NCBI RefSeq assembly: GCF_003391395.1 | Contig: NZ_CP024190.1 | Location: forward strand, 4,712,001-4,776,000 | Length of the DNA stretch: 64,000 nt | Source of the DNA: Mycobacterium marinum | Lineage (GTDB): Bacteria > Actinomycetota > Actinomycetes > Mycobacteriales > Mycobacteriaceae | Direction: 5' to 3' | Part shown: one piece after another, positions 8,779 through 17,282 of the stretch | Numbering within the stretch: the stretch's first letter is position 1 | Layout: the number at the start of each line of letters is the position of its first letter | Made by a program: the position numbers and the translations under genes | The notes under the pieces: generated by a model | The model's input: the letters and a program-made list of their open reading frames with translations, nothing else | What the model was told of the DNA's origin: nothing | Databases searched by the model: none

Positions 8779-10278
8779 ATGGTTCAGTTATCCAACGCCG
8801 TGCGGCGCGCCAGATCAACAACATCGGCCCTCCTCGGAAGCCCGGCAGACTCGCAGAAACCCTGGTATGCCCTCTGGGCATTGATGGTCGGTTGGTTCAT
8901 GATCGGCTTCGACATCACCGTCGTCATGGTCGCCAACCCGAGCATCAAGGTTAGCCTCGATGCCGACTACAGCAAAGTGATCTGGGTAACCAGCGCATAC
9001 TTGCTGGCGAGCACGGTGCCGCTACTAACGACCGGCCGGCTCGGTGATCGGTTCGGCCCGAAGAAAATGTACTTGATCGGCCTCACGATATTCACCGTAG
9101 GCTCGTTGTGGTGCAGCTTGTCGCAAGGCGTGACAATGCTCATCGGCGCGCGAGTCGTGCAGGGCCTCGGTGCCTCACTGCTGGCCCCACAGCTACTGCT
9201 GACGATTACTCAGATATTCCCGCCACAGCGTCGGGGTATGGCGTTGGGCATCTCGAGTGCCATCGGTGGCCTCGCCCTTCTCGTTGGCCCGTTCGCCGGC
9301 GGTGCGCTGGTCAGCGGGCTAAGTTGGCAATGGATCTTTCTCATCAATGTCCCCATCGGAATTTGTGGGCTGATACTCGCGGCGTGGTTCATCCCGGCGG
9401 TGCCCACCCAGGCTCGCCAGTTCGACCTGCTTGGCCTCGGGTTGTCCGGAATCGGCATGTTCTTAGTCGTTTTCGCCCTCCAGCAGGGGCAATCCGCAAG
9501 TTGGGCACCCTGGATCTGGATCATGCTGTTCTCGGGCGTTGTGTTCATGGCGCTATTCGTTTATTGGCAAGCAATCAGCTCTGGTGAGCCATTGATTCCG
9601 CTACGAATCTTCGGCAATAGGGAGTTTGCCTGGTCCAGTCTCGGGATCGTCGTTTACGGCCTCTTGATCATGGCGTTGGGACTGCCGACAATCTTTTATG
9701 CACAGATGGTCTGCGGACTATCCCCGATGGGAACGGCACTGCTGTGTTCACCCATGCCAATCGCGGCGTTTCTGGTTACGCCCATAGTTGGCAAGATCGT
9801 GGATAGATCAAATCAGCGGCCGGTGCTCGGGTGCGCCTTCGCCACAGTGGCAGTAGCGTTGGCGTGGCTGTCGTTCGAGATGGTCCCCGATACCTCGATA
9901 TCGCATTTGATAATGCCGACGATCGTGCTGGGCCTCGGGCTCGCGTTCATCAGGCCAGCACTGACCGCTACCGCTACCCGCAAACTGGCGCCCCAGCTGG
10001 CCGGCGCCGGCTCGGGTGTGTACAACACAGCGGGAAGCCTCGGCCAGCTGCTGGGTAGTGCCTCGATGGCCGCATTCATCGCATCGCGGACCGCGGCCGA
10101 GATGCCGACCCCTTCCGATAGTGCGCAGCTATCCGCGCTCCGGGAAGTCGAGAAGACTGGTGTGCAACTGGTCGAGTCTTTGCGGGAGCCCTTCGCGGCC
10201 GTGATGTCGCAGTCAATGCTCCTGCTGGCGTTGATCGCGCTGATCGGCATGGCCACCGCATTCTTCATTGCCGACTGA
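8779..10278 (+). CDS. MFS exporter, DHA2 (EmrB/QacA) family
   Basis: Complete 499-residue inner-membrane proton antiporter with about 14 hydrophobic helices. The loop motif GRLGDRFGPKK follows helix 2. The family signatures LLVGPFAGGALV and WQWIFLINVPIG lie near residues 175-200. It starts 89 bases after the P450 and is probably co-transcribed with it, so it may export a P450 product or a toxic substrate. It belongs to the same family as the truncated transporter at the left end. A specific drug or metabolite cannot be inferred. Confidence 0.85.
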   Translation: MVQLSNAVRRARSTTSALLGSPADSQKPWYALWALMVGWFMIGFDITVVMVANPSIKVSLDADYSKVIWVTSAYLLASTVPLLTTGRLGDRFGPKKMYLIGLTIFTVGSLWCSLSQGVTMLIGARVVQGLGASLLAPQLLLTITQIFPPQRRGMALGISSAIGGLALLVGPFAGGALVSGLSWQWIFLINVPIGICGLILAAWFIPAVPTQARQFDLLGLGLSGIGMFLVVFALQQGQSASWAPWIWIMLFSGVVFMALFVYWQAISSGEPLIPLRIFGNREFAWSSLGIVVYGLLIMALGLPTIFYAQMVCGLSPMGTALLCSPMPIAAFLVTPIVGKIVDRSNQRPVLGCAFATVAVALAWLSFEMVPDTSISHLIMPTIVLGLGLAFIRPALTATATRKLAPQLAGAGSGVYNTAGSLGQLLGSASMAAFIASRTAAEMPTPSDSAQLSALREVEKTGVQLVESLREPFAAVMSQSMLLLALIALIGMATAFFIAD

Positions 10279-10401
10279 ACCCCGATTCACCGGTATCGAT
10301 CAACGCCCCGGCCTCGACGTCCAGTTCGGCGCGCGCTGTGGATGGTTCCCCCCTGCTGCCTGTCGGTGCCCTCAACAAAGCCCACCGGCCCCGGGTCACG
10401 G

Positions 10402-11250
10402 TCAACGGGGATCCGCAAACTCCTTGATGACAGATTCGCCGAACTCGGCCAACGTATCCGCAGCCGCGAAGTCGGCGAACCAAACGTAGAACCGTTGGAC
10501 TCCCTGCGCGGCCAGGCCGGCAAAGTGTTCGATCATTTCGCCGGCGCCGCCGCAGACCAACCCCGTCCCCAGGTGAGCGAATCTGCGGGTGCTCACTTCA
10601 CGCACGCTGGCCGAATCTTCACCGCTACGGACAAAGCCCACCATCTGTTGAACCGATATTCGGGCTGACCCAGCCGACGAGGCCAACCGTGGCAATCGGT
10701 CGAGCTGGTTCGCCTGAAGATTCCACCAATCAGCGTACTGTGCAACGAGTCTCATCATTCGGGGCCCGCTACCGCCCAACAGCAGCGGAATCGGGTACCA
10801 AGGCCGGGGGCGTTGAGCTTCATCGGTGTCCCCCCAGTACCGCATGATCAGCCGAATATCTCGTTCGAGCTGTCGCACCCGGTCCACCGGATTCTGCTGT
10901 CCAACCTCGAATCTGGTGAATTCAACCGGCCAGGATCCGGCACCCAGGCCCAGCTCGAAGCGGCCGCCCGACGCGGCCGATAGGGTGACGGCTTGCTTGG
11001 CGAGCACGGCCGGGTGTCGGAACGCGTCGCAGAGCACCAGGTGCCCGACCCGCAATCGCGACGTCTTGGCCGCCACCCAAGTGGCGATACTCATTGCTTC
11101 CCAGATGCTTTCATCGCGCTGCCCGGGAGCTTCGAGATGATCGATGAACGCCACCCCGTCAAACCCGGCATCTTCCGCGCACATCGCCCGCTGCACGAAC
11201 TCCGACACCGCCAACCGCAGCTGCGGCAGGAACAAGAACCACTCGATCAT
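10402..11250 (-). CDS. Luciferase-like (LLM) oxidoreductase, probably F420-dependent
   Basis: A 282-residue TIM-barrel protein of the bacterial luciferase-like superfamily. In mycobacteria most such proteins use coenzyme F420 and some use FMN. The family is shown by AEDAGFDGVAFIDHLEAP near the N-terminus, KTSRLRVGHLVLCDAFRHPAVLAKQ, then SGGRFELGLGAGSWPVEF and PLLLGGSGPRMMRLVAQYADWWN. It is transcribed divergently from the acyl-CoA dehydrogenase operon, with the A/T-rich element at 11300-11327 between them. A role in oxidising a CoA-linked or ring intermediate is inference from context. Confidence 0.8.
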   Translation of the reverse strand: MIEWFLFLPQLRLAVSEFVQRAMCAEDAGFDGVAFIDHLEAPGQRDESIWEAMSIATWVAAKTSRLRVGHLVLCDAFRHPAVLAKQAVTLSAASGGRFELGLGAGSWPVEFTRFEVGQQNPVDRVRQLERDIRLIMRYWGDTDEAQRPRPWYPIPLLLGGSGPRMMRLVAQYADWWNLQANQLDRLPRLASSAGSARISVQQMVGFVRSGEDSASVREVSTRRFAHLGTGLVCGGAGEMIEHFAGLAAQGVQRFYVWFADFAAADTLAEFGESVIKEFADPR

Positions 11251-11299
11251 GCATCCACCCGTGCGTGTCCTGGACCGTTCGCTCGATTGCGTCCGATCG

Positions 11300-11327
11300 C
11301 CTAGTTTACTATTTTTATTATGTTAGG
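11300..11327. promoter_or_regulatory. A/T-rich element upstream of the acyl-CoA dehydrogenase operon
   Basis: CCTA and TAGG arms flank a 20-base A/T-rich core that contains TTTACTATTTT, identical to the core at 2634-2657. It ends 6 bases before the start codon of the first dehydrogenase, so it overlaps the promoter or leader. Likely an operator shared with the Rieske oxygenase gene. Confidence 0.45.
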
Positions 11328-11333
11328 GGTGTT

Positions 11334-12389
11334 ATGGATGTGGGTCTGACGTCGGAGCAGCTGGAGCTGCGCCACAACGCTCGTGACATCCTGCGCGCCG
11401 CGTGCCCACCGGACGCCGCCCGGCAGGCGATGACCGATCCGCAATGCTGGCGTGCACCGTGGAAGACCTTGGTAGACCTCGGCTGGACCGAACTCGCGGC
11501 ATCGGATTGCCGGGATGATTTCGGCTCGGTCGAACGGGCGCTGGTCCTTGAAGAATGTGGTCGCGCCATCGCCCCCATCCCGTTGTTGAGCAGCATAGGT
11601 ATGGCCGCGGGCGTGTTGCGCGGTTGCGGCCCTGCCGCAAAGGACGTCCTCAGCGAGATCGCCGCGGGTGTCGTCGCCACTCTGGCCGTGCAGTCCCCCG
11701 GCCATCGGTTGGCTCGCCCACCCATGGTGCTGCAGCACGGACGGCTGCGCGGGCATGCGGTCGCGGTCCCCAATCTGGCGCGCGCCGAGCTGATCGTCAC
11801 ACTCGCCGCCACCGCCGACGGGCCGGTGGCCGCCGTGCTACACCGCGGCGATGGCGTCACGACCAAGACAATGCAGTCATCCGACCCGGCCCAGCCCCTT
11901 GCCGACCTCGATGTCGATGCCATCCCGGCGCTCATTGCGCCCGTTGCATCGATCGAATCCGTGCTCACCGCACCGCTACTGGCCGTTTCCGCCGACCTGG
12001 TAGGCGTGGCAGACGCCGTCCTGCAGCATGCCGTCGAGCACGCCAAGTCGCGACATCAGTTCGGGGCGCCGATCGGCGGGTTCCAGGGGATCAAGCACGC
12101 GCTGGCCGACAACTACGTCAGCGTGGAGCGCGCCCGCAGTCTTACCTACGCAGCAGCCTCGCATCCCGCGCCGGACTGGACCGCTGCCGCACTGGCCAAG
12201 GCCGCGGCGGCCGACGCAGCGGTTCGCTGCGCGACTACCGCGGTCCAGGTGTACGGCGCCATCGCTCAAACCTGGGAACACCACATCCACCTCTACGTCC
12301 GGCATGCGTGGCAGGGGGCCGCACAGTTGGGCGACAGTCGGGCGCTCTACCACGAGGTGGGACGCCGCTTTGCCGGAGGCCCGCAATGA
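11334..12389 (+). CDS. Acyl-CoA dehydrogenase, short (beta-type) subunit
   Basis: A 351-residue FAD-fold acyl-CoA dehydrogenase. The ATG at 11334 lies just after AGGGG. The C-terminal motif VYGAIAQTWEHHIHLYVRHA corresponds to the QxxGGxGxTWExxxHLYxRR block of the shorter FadE proteins, and the EPxxGSD flavin motif of full-length enzymes is absent. In mycobacterial steroid catabolism such proteins pair with a longer FadE to form alpha2beta2 enzymes. The next gene overlaps by 4 bases and encodes such a partner. The reaction is alpha-beta desaturation of an acyl-CoA; the acyl group is unknown. Confidence 0.82.
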   Translation: MDVGLTSEQLELRHNARDILRAACPPDAARQAMTDPQCWRAPWKTLVDLGWTELAASDCRDDFGSVERALVLEECGRAIAPIPLLSSIGMAAGVLRGCGPAAKDVLSEIAAGVVATLAVQSPGHRLARPPMVLQHGRLRGHAVAVPNLARAELIVTLAATADGPVAAVLHRGDGVTTKTMQSSDPAQPLADLDVDAIPALIAPVASIESVLTAPLLAVSADLVGVADAVLQHAVEHAKSRHQFGAPIGGFQGIKHALADNYVSVERARSLTYAAASHPAPDWTAAALAKAAAADAAVRCATTAVQVYGAIAQTWEHHIHLYVRHAWQGAAQLGDSRALYHEVGRRFAGGPQ

Positions 12390-13495
12390 CGCCGGCTCCA
12401 GCGGTGCCAGTCGCCGAAGAATTCGCGAGCTGGCTCGCCGATTTCCTGCCAGGGGACTACTACCAGCGATACCCCCGGTACCGCTGGGACATTGCCCTGC
12501 GGCGGGACTATCAACGTGCCGCCTTCGAAGCGGGGTGGATCCAACCCACCTGGCCCCGCCGCCACGGCGGGCGTTCGCTGGGCTTGGCCGAAGCCATGGA
12601 GATCCGGATCGAAGCCGCGTTGCGATCGGCGCCCAAGCTGCCCAACATCGCCGGGCCAAACGTCGTTGCGCCGGGCCTTCGTCAGTTCGGTACACCCAGC
12701 CAGATCGATCGCCTGATGGTGCCGCTACTGCGCGGCGACCAATGGTGGGCATTGGGCATGTCCGAACCGGAAGCCGGGTCGGACTTCGCCGGTCTGCGCA
12801 CCCGCGCCGAACTCGACGGCGCGCTGTTTCGGGTCAACGGCCACAAGATCTGGACCACCCAAGCTCACGAATCGCGTTGGTGCACGCTGTATGCGCGTAC
12901 CGACCCGGATGCGCCGAAACACCGCGGCATCTCCTGCCTGATTCTTGACCTGCAGTCACCCGGGGTCCGTGTCGAACCCATTCGAATGGCATCGGTGTCC
13001 GATGAGATCTTCTGCGAGGTGTTCCTCGACGATGTCGAAGTGCCGTTCGACAACCTGCTGGGCCCTCTGCACGGTGGCTGGGATGTCGCATTGTCCTCAC
13101 TGCACCATGAACGTCAGATGATCTGGATCATGAACTGGGTCGAAATCAAGCGCGGGCTGCAGGTGGCACGTAACACCCACGACGACGATGTCTACAGCGA
13201 GCTGGGCTCGCTACTGGCCGACGCGGAAGCACTGCGTGCCACCGGATACCGCGCTCTGGACAACGAGCTCGCCGGGCGCCCCAGCCCGGAGGCCGACATC
13301 TTGAAACTGCTTGGTTCGGTTACGCTGCAGCGGGTTTGGGACCTTGCCGCCGTGGCCGCGGGGCCGTCCTGGGCTGGCGACGCTGATCTGCTCCTCGAAC
13401 GCCAGGACGCGCTGGCCGCCACCATCTACGGCGGAACATCTGAGATCCAGCGCAACATCATCGCCGAGCGACTACTCGGGCTGCCGAAGGGATGA
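12386..13495 (+). CDS. Acyl-CoA dehydrogenase, long (alpha-type) subunit
   Basis: The start overlaps the previous stop as ATGA, which fixes it at 12386 and implies translational coupling. The 369-residue protein has the flavin and substrate motif MSEPEAGSDFAGL near residue 127, KIWTTQAHESRW, and the C-terminal YGGTSEIQRNIIAERLLGLP. The Glu of medium-chain YEGT motifs is Gly here, so the catalytic base must lie elsewhere, as in several mycobacterial FadE proteins. It probably forms a heterotetramer with the preceding 351-residue subunit. Confidence 0.85.
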   Translation: MTPAPAVPVAEEFASWLADFLPGDYYQRYPRYRWDIALRRDYQRAAFEAGWIQPTWPRRHGGRSLGLAEAMEIRIEAALRSAPKLPNIAGPNVVAPGLRQFGTPSQIDRLMVPLLRGDQWWALGMSEPEAGSDFAGLRTRAELDGALFRVNGHKIWTTQAHESRWCTLYARTDPDAPKHRGISCLILDLQSPGVRVEPIRMASVSDEIFCEVFLDDVEVPFDNLLGPLHGGWDVALSSLHHERQMIWIMNWVEIKRGLQVARNTHDDDVYSELGSLLADAEALRATGYRALDNELAGRPSPEADILKLLGSVTLQRVWDLAAVAAGPSWAGDADLLLERQDALAATIYGGTSEIQRNIIAERLLGLPKG

Positions 13496-13498
13496 CCG

Positions 13499-14656
13499 AT
13501 GGACTACGACCTCGGCGATGACGCCCGCCAACTGCGAGACCGACTGCGTAGGCTGATATCCGAGCACATCCCCGACGACTTCCTCGGTGCGTGCACCACC
13601 GATCCGCAAGATCTCGCGACCACGGAATCATTCTGCAAACTGTTGGCCGCCGAGGATCTGCTGGCACTGGCGTGGCCGAAGGAGCACGGTGGTGGTGGCG
13701 GTTCGATCTGGCAGCAGACCGTGTTGCGCGAGGAGATGTGGGCCCGCCATGAACCGCGCGGTCCGCAGTACATGGGAATCAACTGGGTCGGCCCGGCGAT
13801 CATGCGCTACGGAACCCCGGCGCAGAAGACACAGCACCTGTCCGCAATCGCGGCCGGCGAGGTGGTGTGGTGCCAAGGATTCTCCGAGCCTGAGGCGGGA
13901 ACCGATCTTGCGTCGCTGCGCACCCGTGCGGTACCCGAAGCTCCTGACGGCCCGGGGTGGCGTATCACCGGCCAGAAGGTCTGGACGTCATATGCGCAGA
14001 TGGCGTCCTGGTGTGTGCTGGCGGCCTGCACTCATCCGGACGCGCCCAAACCCAAGCGCCTCACCCTGTTTCTGCTTCCCATGGACCGGCCGGGTTTCAC
14101 GGTCCGGCCGATCCCCTCGATGCTGGGACCGCATCACCTCAACGAGATGTTCCTGGACGAGGTGCCGGCGTCGCCCAGCGACGTGTTGGGTGAGCCCGGT
14201 GACGGATGGCGAGTGATGCGCGAAGCGCTGGCATTTGAACGTGTCGGGATCGCCCGCTACGCCCGATGCGAATCATTGCTGGATCGGATGCGCACCGAGC
14301 TCGGCGACGACTGGGCTCGATTACCCGAGTCGATTCGGGTCCGCTGGGTGCGGGCACTAGCGGACCTGCGCGTCGCGCGCCTGCTGGCCTACCGCGCGGT
14401 CGCGCTGCGCGACGATCCCACCGCGGGTGCCGCGGCAAGCGCCGCCCGCATCGTCACCACCACCTGCGATCAACAGGTCGCCGAGTTGCTGTTGGACGTG
14501 CTCGGACCGGCCGCGTTGGACAGCGGCGCCACGGCCCCATTGCACGGGGCGATCGAGGACCATTGGCGTTACGCACAGGCAGCCACCGTCGCATCCGGCA
14601 CCATTGAGGTGCAACGAATGCTCGTTGCACGTGATGTCTTGGGAGAACACCGGTGA
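13499..14656 (+). CDS. Acyl-CoA dehydrogenase, long (alpha-type) subunit
   Basis: Third dehydrogenase of the operon, 385 residues, beginning 3 bases after the previous stop. Motifs are FSEPEAGTDLASLRTRA near residue 130, KVWTSYAQMASW and the C-terminal ASGTIEVQRMLVARDVLG. The full-length architecture makes it the probable partner of the next, shorter protein. The cluster thus encodes two long and two short subunits, which could act on successive intermediates of one beta-oxidation route. Confidence 0.85.
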   Translation: MDYDLGDDARQLRDRLRRLISEHIPDDFLGACTTDPQDLATTESFCKLLAAEDLLALAWPKEHGGGGGSIWQQTVLREEMWARHEPRGPQYMGINWVGPAIMRYGTPAQKTQHLSAIAAGEVVWCQGFSEPEAGTDLASLRTRAVPEAPDGPGWRITGQKVWTSYAQMASWCVLAACTHPDAPKPKRLTLFLLPMDRPGFTVRPIPSMLGPHHLNEMFLDEVPASPSDVLGEPGDGWRVMREALAFERVGIARYARCESLLDRMRTELGDDWARLPESIRVRWVRALADLRVARLLAYRAVALRDDPTAGAAASAARIVTTTCDQQVAELLLDVLGPAALDSGATAPLHGAIEDHWRYAQAATVASGTIEVQRMLVARDVLGEHR

Positions 14657-15588
14657 ATACCGAACTGCCGCAAGATGTTATCGACTTTGCCCGCGTCGCG
14701 GCCAAGCGCCTGGCGCGGGTGGGTGGGCCACCAGCGGCGCTAAGAGCCGAGACCGACGACGGCATCCGCCGCGCGGCCCGTGCCGCCCTCGACGACCTGA
14801 GCGCATTTGAACTGGACGTCCGATCCGGGCCCGCTGACCTGCTGGCCGCCGCCGTGCTCTGCCGGGCTGCCGGCACCGTAGCGCTCCCCTACCCGCTCGT
14901 CGAGGAGTTGCTGTCCGTCGACGGGGCCCGGCTGGCCTTGGTGAACCCAGATCTACCGCGCATTGACCACGGCGATCTGCCCGGCTCCTGGATCGCCGCC
15001 GATCTCGATGGAGCCCGTTATCGGCCACAACCGGCGGCGCGCACGGCCGCCAAGTTGGGCCCGTTCCTGGTGCCAGCCACGCTGGGTGCACCAGAGGGAA
15101 CCGTCGCGGCCAGTGACATCGATCTTCATCTCGTCCTGGGATCGTGGCGCATCCTGGGAGCGGTGCAACAGTCACTGGACATCGTCACTGCCCACGTACG
15201 GACCAGGATCCAATTCGGCAAGGCGCTGGCGGACTTCCAGGCAGTGCGGTTTTGTGTCGCGGATGCGGCCGTCGCGGTGCGCGGACTCGCTGAACTGGCC
15301 AAGTACACCATCAGCCGCACGGAATCGTATGCGGCGCGGGTTCGTTCAGCCGATGCGCTCTTGCTACGGCTCAAGGCCGCCGATACCGCGCGCCAGGTGC
15401 TGCGCATCTCACACCAACTGCTCGGCGCCCTGGGATTCTGCGACGAGTCCGACATCAGCGTGCTGGATCGGCATACCCAACCACTCATCCGGCTACCTCT
15501 GTGCGCCGAAGCGCTGGCCATCCGGCTGATACCTGACGCGGCGGACGGCTCTCTGGAAACTCTCTTCAGCGCACCGGTATCGGCATGA
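14653..15588 (+). CDS. Acyl-CoA dehydrogenase, short (beta-type) subunit
   Basis: A 311-residue short FadE protein. The GTG start overlaps the preceding stop (GTGA), so the two genes are translationally coupled. The C-terminal half carries the recognisable fold (AVQQSLDIVTAHVRTRIQFGKALADFQAVRFCVADAA) and ends with a QLLGALGFCDESDISVLDRH block in place of the usual glycine-rich motif. The N-terminal domain is short and divergent. Alone it is unlikely to be a complete enzyme; pairing with the 385-residue subunit is inferred. Confidence 0.78.
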   Translation: MNTELPQDVIDFARVAAKRLARVGGPPAALRAETDDGIRRAARAALDDLSAFELDVRSGPADLLAAAVLCRAAGTVALPYPLVEELLSVDGARLALVNPDLPRIDHGDLPGSWIAADLDGARYRPQPAARTAAKLGPFLVPATLGAPEGTVAASDIDLHLVLGSWRILGAVQQSLDIVTAHVRTRIQFGKALADFQAVRFCVADAAVAVRGLAELAKYTISRTESYAARVRSADALLLRLKAADTARQVLRISHQLLGALGFCDESDISVLDRHTQPLIRLPLCAEALAIRLIPDAADGSLETLFSAPVSA

Positions 15589-17078
15589 GCACCCAACCGA
15601 TGGGGCCCGGCGCCACGACGAACCCGCTGGCGGACGGGGTGCCCTTCGGAACCAGGCTCGAGGAGCTTGCCCAACAACGTCGCGACGAAACTGCAGTAAC
15701 CATCGTCGCACCCGATGGCAGCACGCAATCGATGACCTTCGGTGAACTCGACTGCCTTGCCAACCAGTGGGGACGGACTCTGGCCGCCCATGGCGCCCAG
15801 ACGGGCTCCCTAGTGGCCTTGGCGATTCCGAACTCGCAGCATCTGGTGCTGGCCACATTGGGGTGCTGGAAAATCGGCGCGGTTCCCATTCCCATGCACT
15901 GGGATCTGCCCGAATGGGAGCGCGACCGGGTACGCGCGGTAATCGATCCCGCCGTGATCGTCGACGAACACAACCGTTGGCGGCTGCAGGCCCACGCGGC
16001 GGGTGAATCCCGGGATCCACTGCCCACGGCTGTTTCGCCCACCGCCAACGGCATCTGCAGCAGCGGATCCACCGGAGTACCCAAGGTGATTCTCAATCTC
16101 GCTCCGTCGCTGTGGACCCCCCAACACGGCGAACCGTTCCTGTCGGCCTGGACCCCGGTAGCCCAACCGCAGACGATCATGGTGCCGGCACCGATGTATC
16201 ACACCAACGGTTTCGCCACCTTCCTGATGCTGCTGGGGGGCGACCATCTGGTGGTGCTCGAAAAGTTCGATGCGGGATTGGTGGTGGATGTGATCGAACG
16301 CTTTCGCGTCACCAACTTCACCGCGACTCCCACCATGCTGGCGCGCATTGCCGCCATCCCGGGTATCCGGCAGCGGGACTTGTCCAGCATCGTCTTCATC
16401 CTGCAAGGCGCCGCCGTGATGCCACCGTCGTTGTTGCACACCTGGTTCGAACTACTCGGCCCGGAGAAGATCGTGACCGCCTACGGGATGACCGAGAACC
16501 TCGGGCTCACCGCGCTGCGCGGCGACGAATGGGTTTCCCATCCGGGCAGCGTCGGTCGCGGCTTCCGGGAAACCGAGATCCAGATCCTGGATTCCCAGCA
16601 GCAGCCGGTGGACCCCGGCGAGCACGGTGACGTCTATCTGCGCGCGCCGATGAGCGCGGGATACCGCTATCTCGGTGGAGCACCGCCGCTGCCGTCGACC
16701 GGCGAAGGCTATCGCTGTGCGGGCGACATCGGATATCTGGACGAGGATGGCTACCTCTACATCGTCGACCGCCGCGTCGACATGATCATCACTGGCGGAG
16801 CGAATGTTTTTCCGGCAGAAGTCGAGTCGGCACTGGCAGGGCATCCGGGCATCGCCGACGTCGTGGTGATAGGCATCGCCGACGCACGCTGGGGACGTCG
16901 GGTACACGCGGTGGTACAAGTCGCGGCCCCGCTGACCGAGCAGCAGGTGATCGAGTATGCCAAGAATCGACTCGCACCGTACAAGGTGCCCAAGACGGTC
17001 GAATTCGTCGACCGGATCCCGCGCACGGCAGCCACCAAAGTGAATCGATCGGCGATGATCGCCGCCCGCGGCGGCTGA
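15585..17078 (+). CDS. Acyl-CoA ligase (FadD-type, AMP-forming)
   Basis: Last gene of the operon, 497 residues, start overlapping the previous stop by 4 bases. It activates a carboxylic acid to its CoA ester through an acyl-AMP intermediate. Motifs are the phosphate loop CSSGSTGVPK (near residue 155), the adenine motif AYGMTENLG, CAGDIGYLDEDGYLYIVDR, and the C-terminal IPRTAATKVNR with the catalytic lysine. The loop begins CSSGSTG rather than the more common YTSGTTG. It probably supplies the CoA thioester used by the four dehydrogenase subunits upstream. Confidence 0.87.
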   Translation: MSTQPMGPGATTNPLADGVPFGTRLEELAQQRRDETAVTIVAPDGSTQSMTFGELDCLANQWGRTLAAHGAQTGSLVALAIPNSQHLVLATLGCWKIGAVPIPMHWDLPEWERDRVRAVIDPAVIVDEHNRWRLQAHAAGESRDPLPTAVSPTANGICSSGSTGVPKVILNLAPSLWTPQHGEPFLSAWTPVAQPQTIMVPAPMYHTNGFATFLMLLGGDHLVVLEKFDAGLVVDVIERFRVTNFTATPTMLARIAAIPGIRQRDLSSIVFILQGAAVMPPSLLHTWFELLGPEKIVTAYGMTENLGLTALRGDEWVSHPGSVGRGFRETEIQILDSQQQPVDPGEHGDVYLRAPMSAGYRYLGGAPPLPSTGEGYRCAGDIGYLDEDGYLYIVDRRVDMIITGGANVFPAEVESALAGHPGIADVVVIGIADARWGRRVHAVVQVAAPLTEQQVIEYAKNRLAPYKVPKTVEFVDRIPRTAATKVNRSAMIAARGG

Positions 17079-17282
17079 CCGCAGCGGCGGATCGCTGATC
17101 GACAAGCGGGTCTTCCACGTTGGGAAAGCCGGGCCCCCGAACGCTCGCCGCGCAAACCCCGGACACGCCGGATAGATCCCTCTACGCTCAAGTAGCGCCT
17201 TCCCGGTGGCCGGCTTTGCCGATCAGCACAACCGAGTACCGGCAACTGTCGGATGGCCTTCATCGTTGCGAAGGACGGTCCG

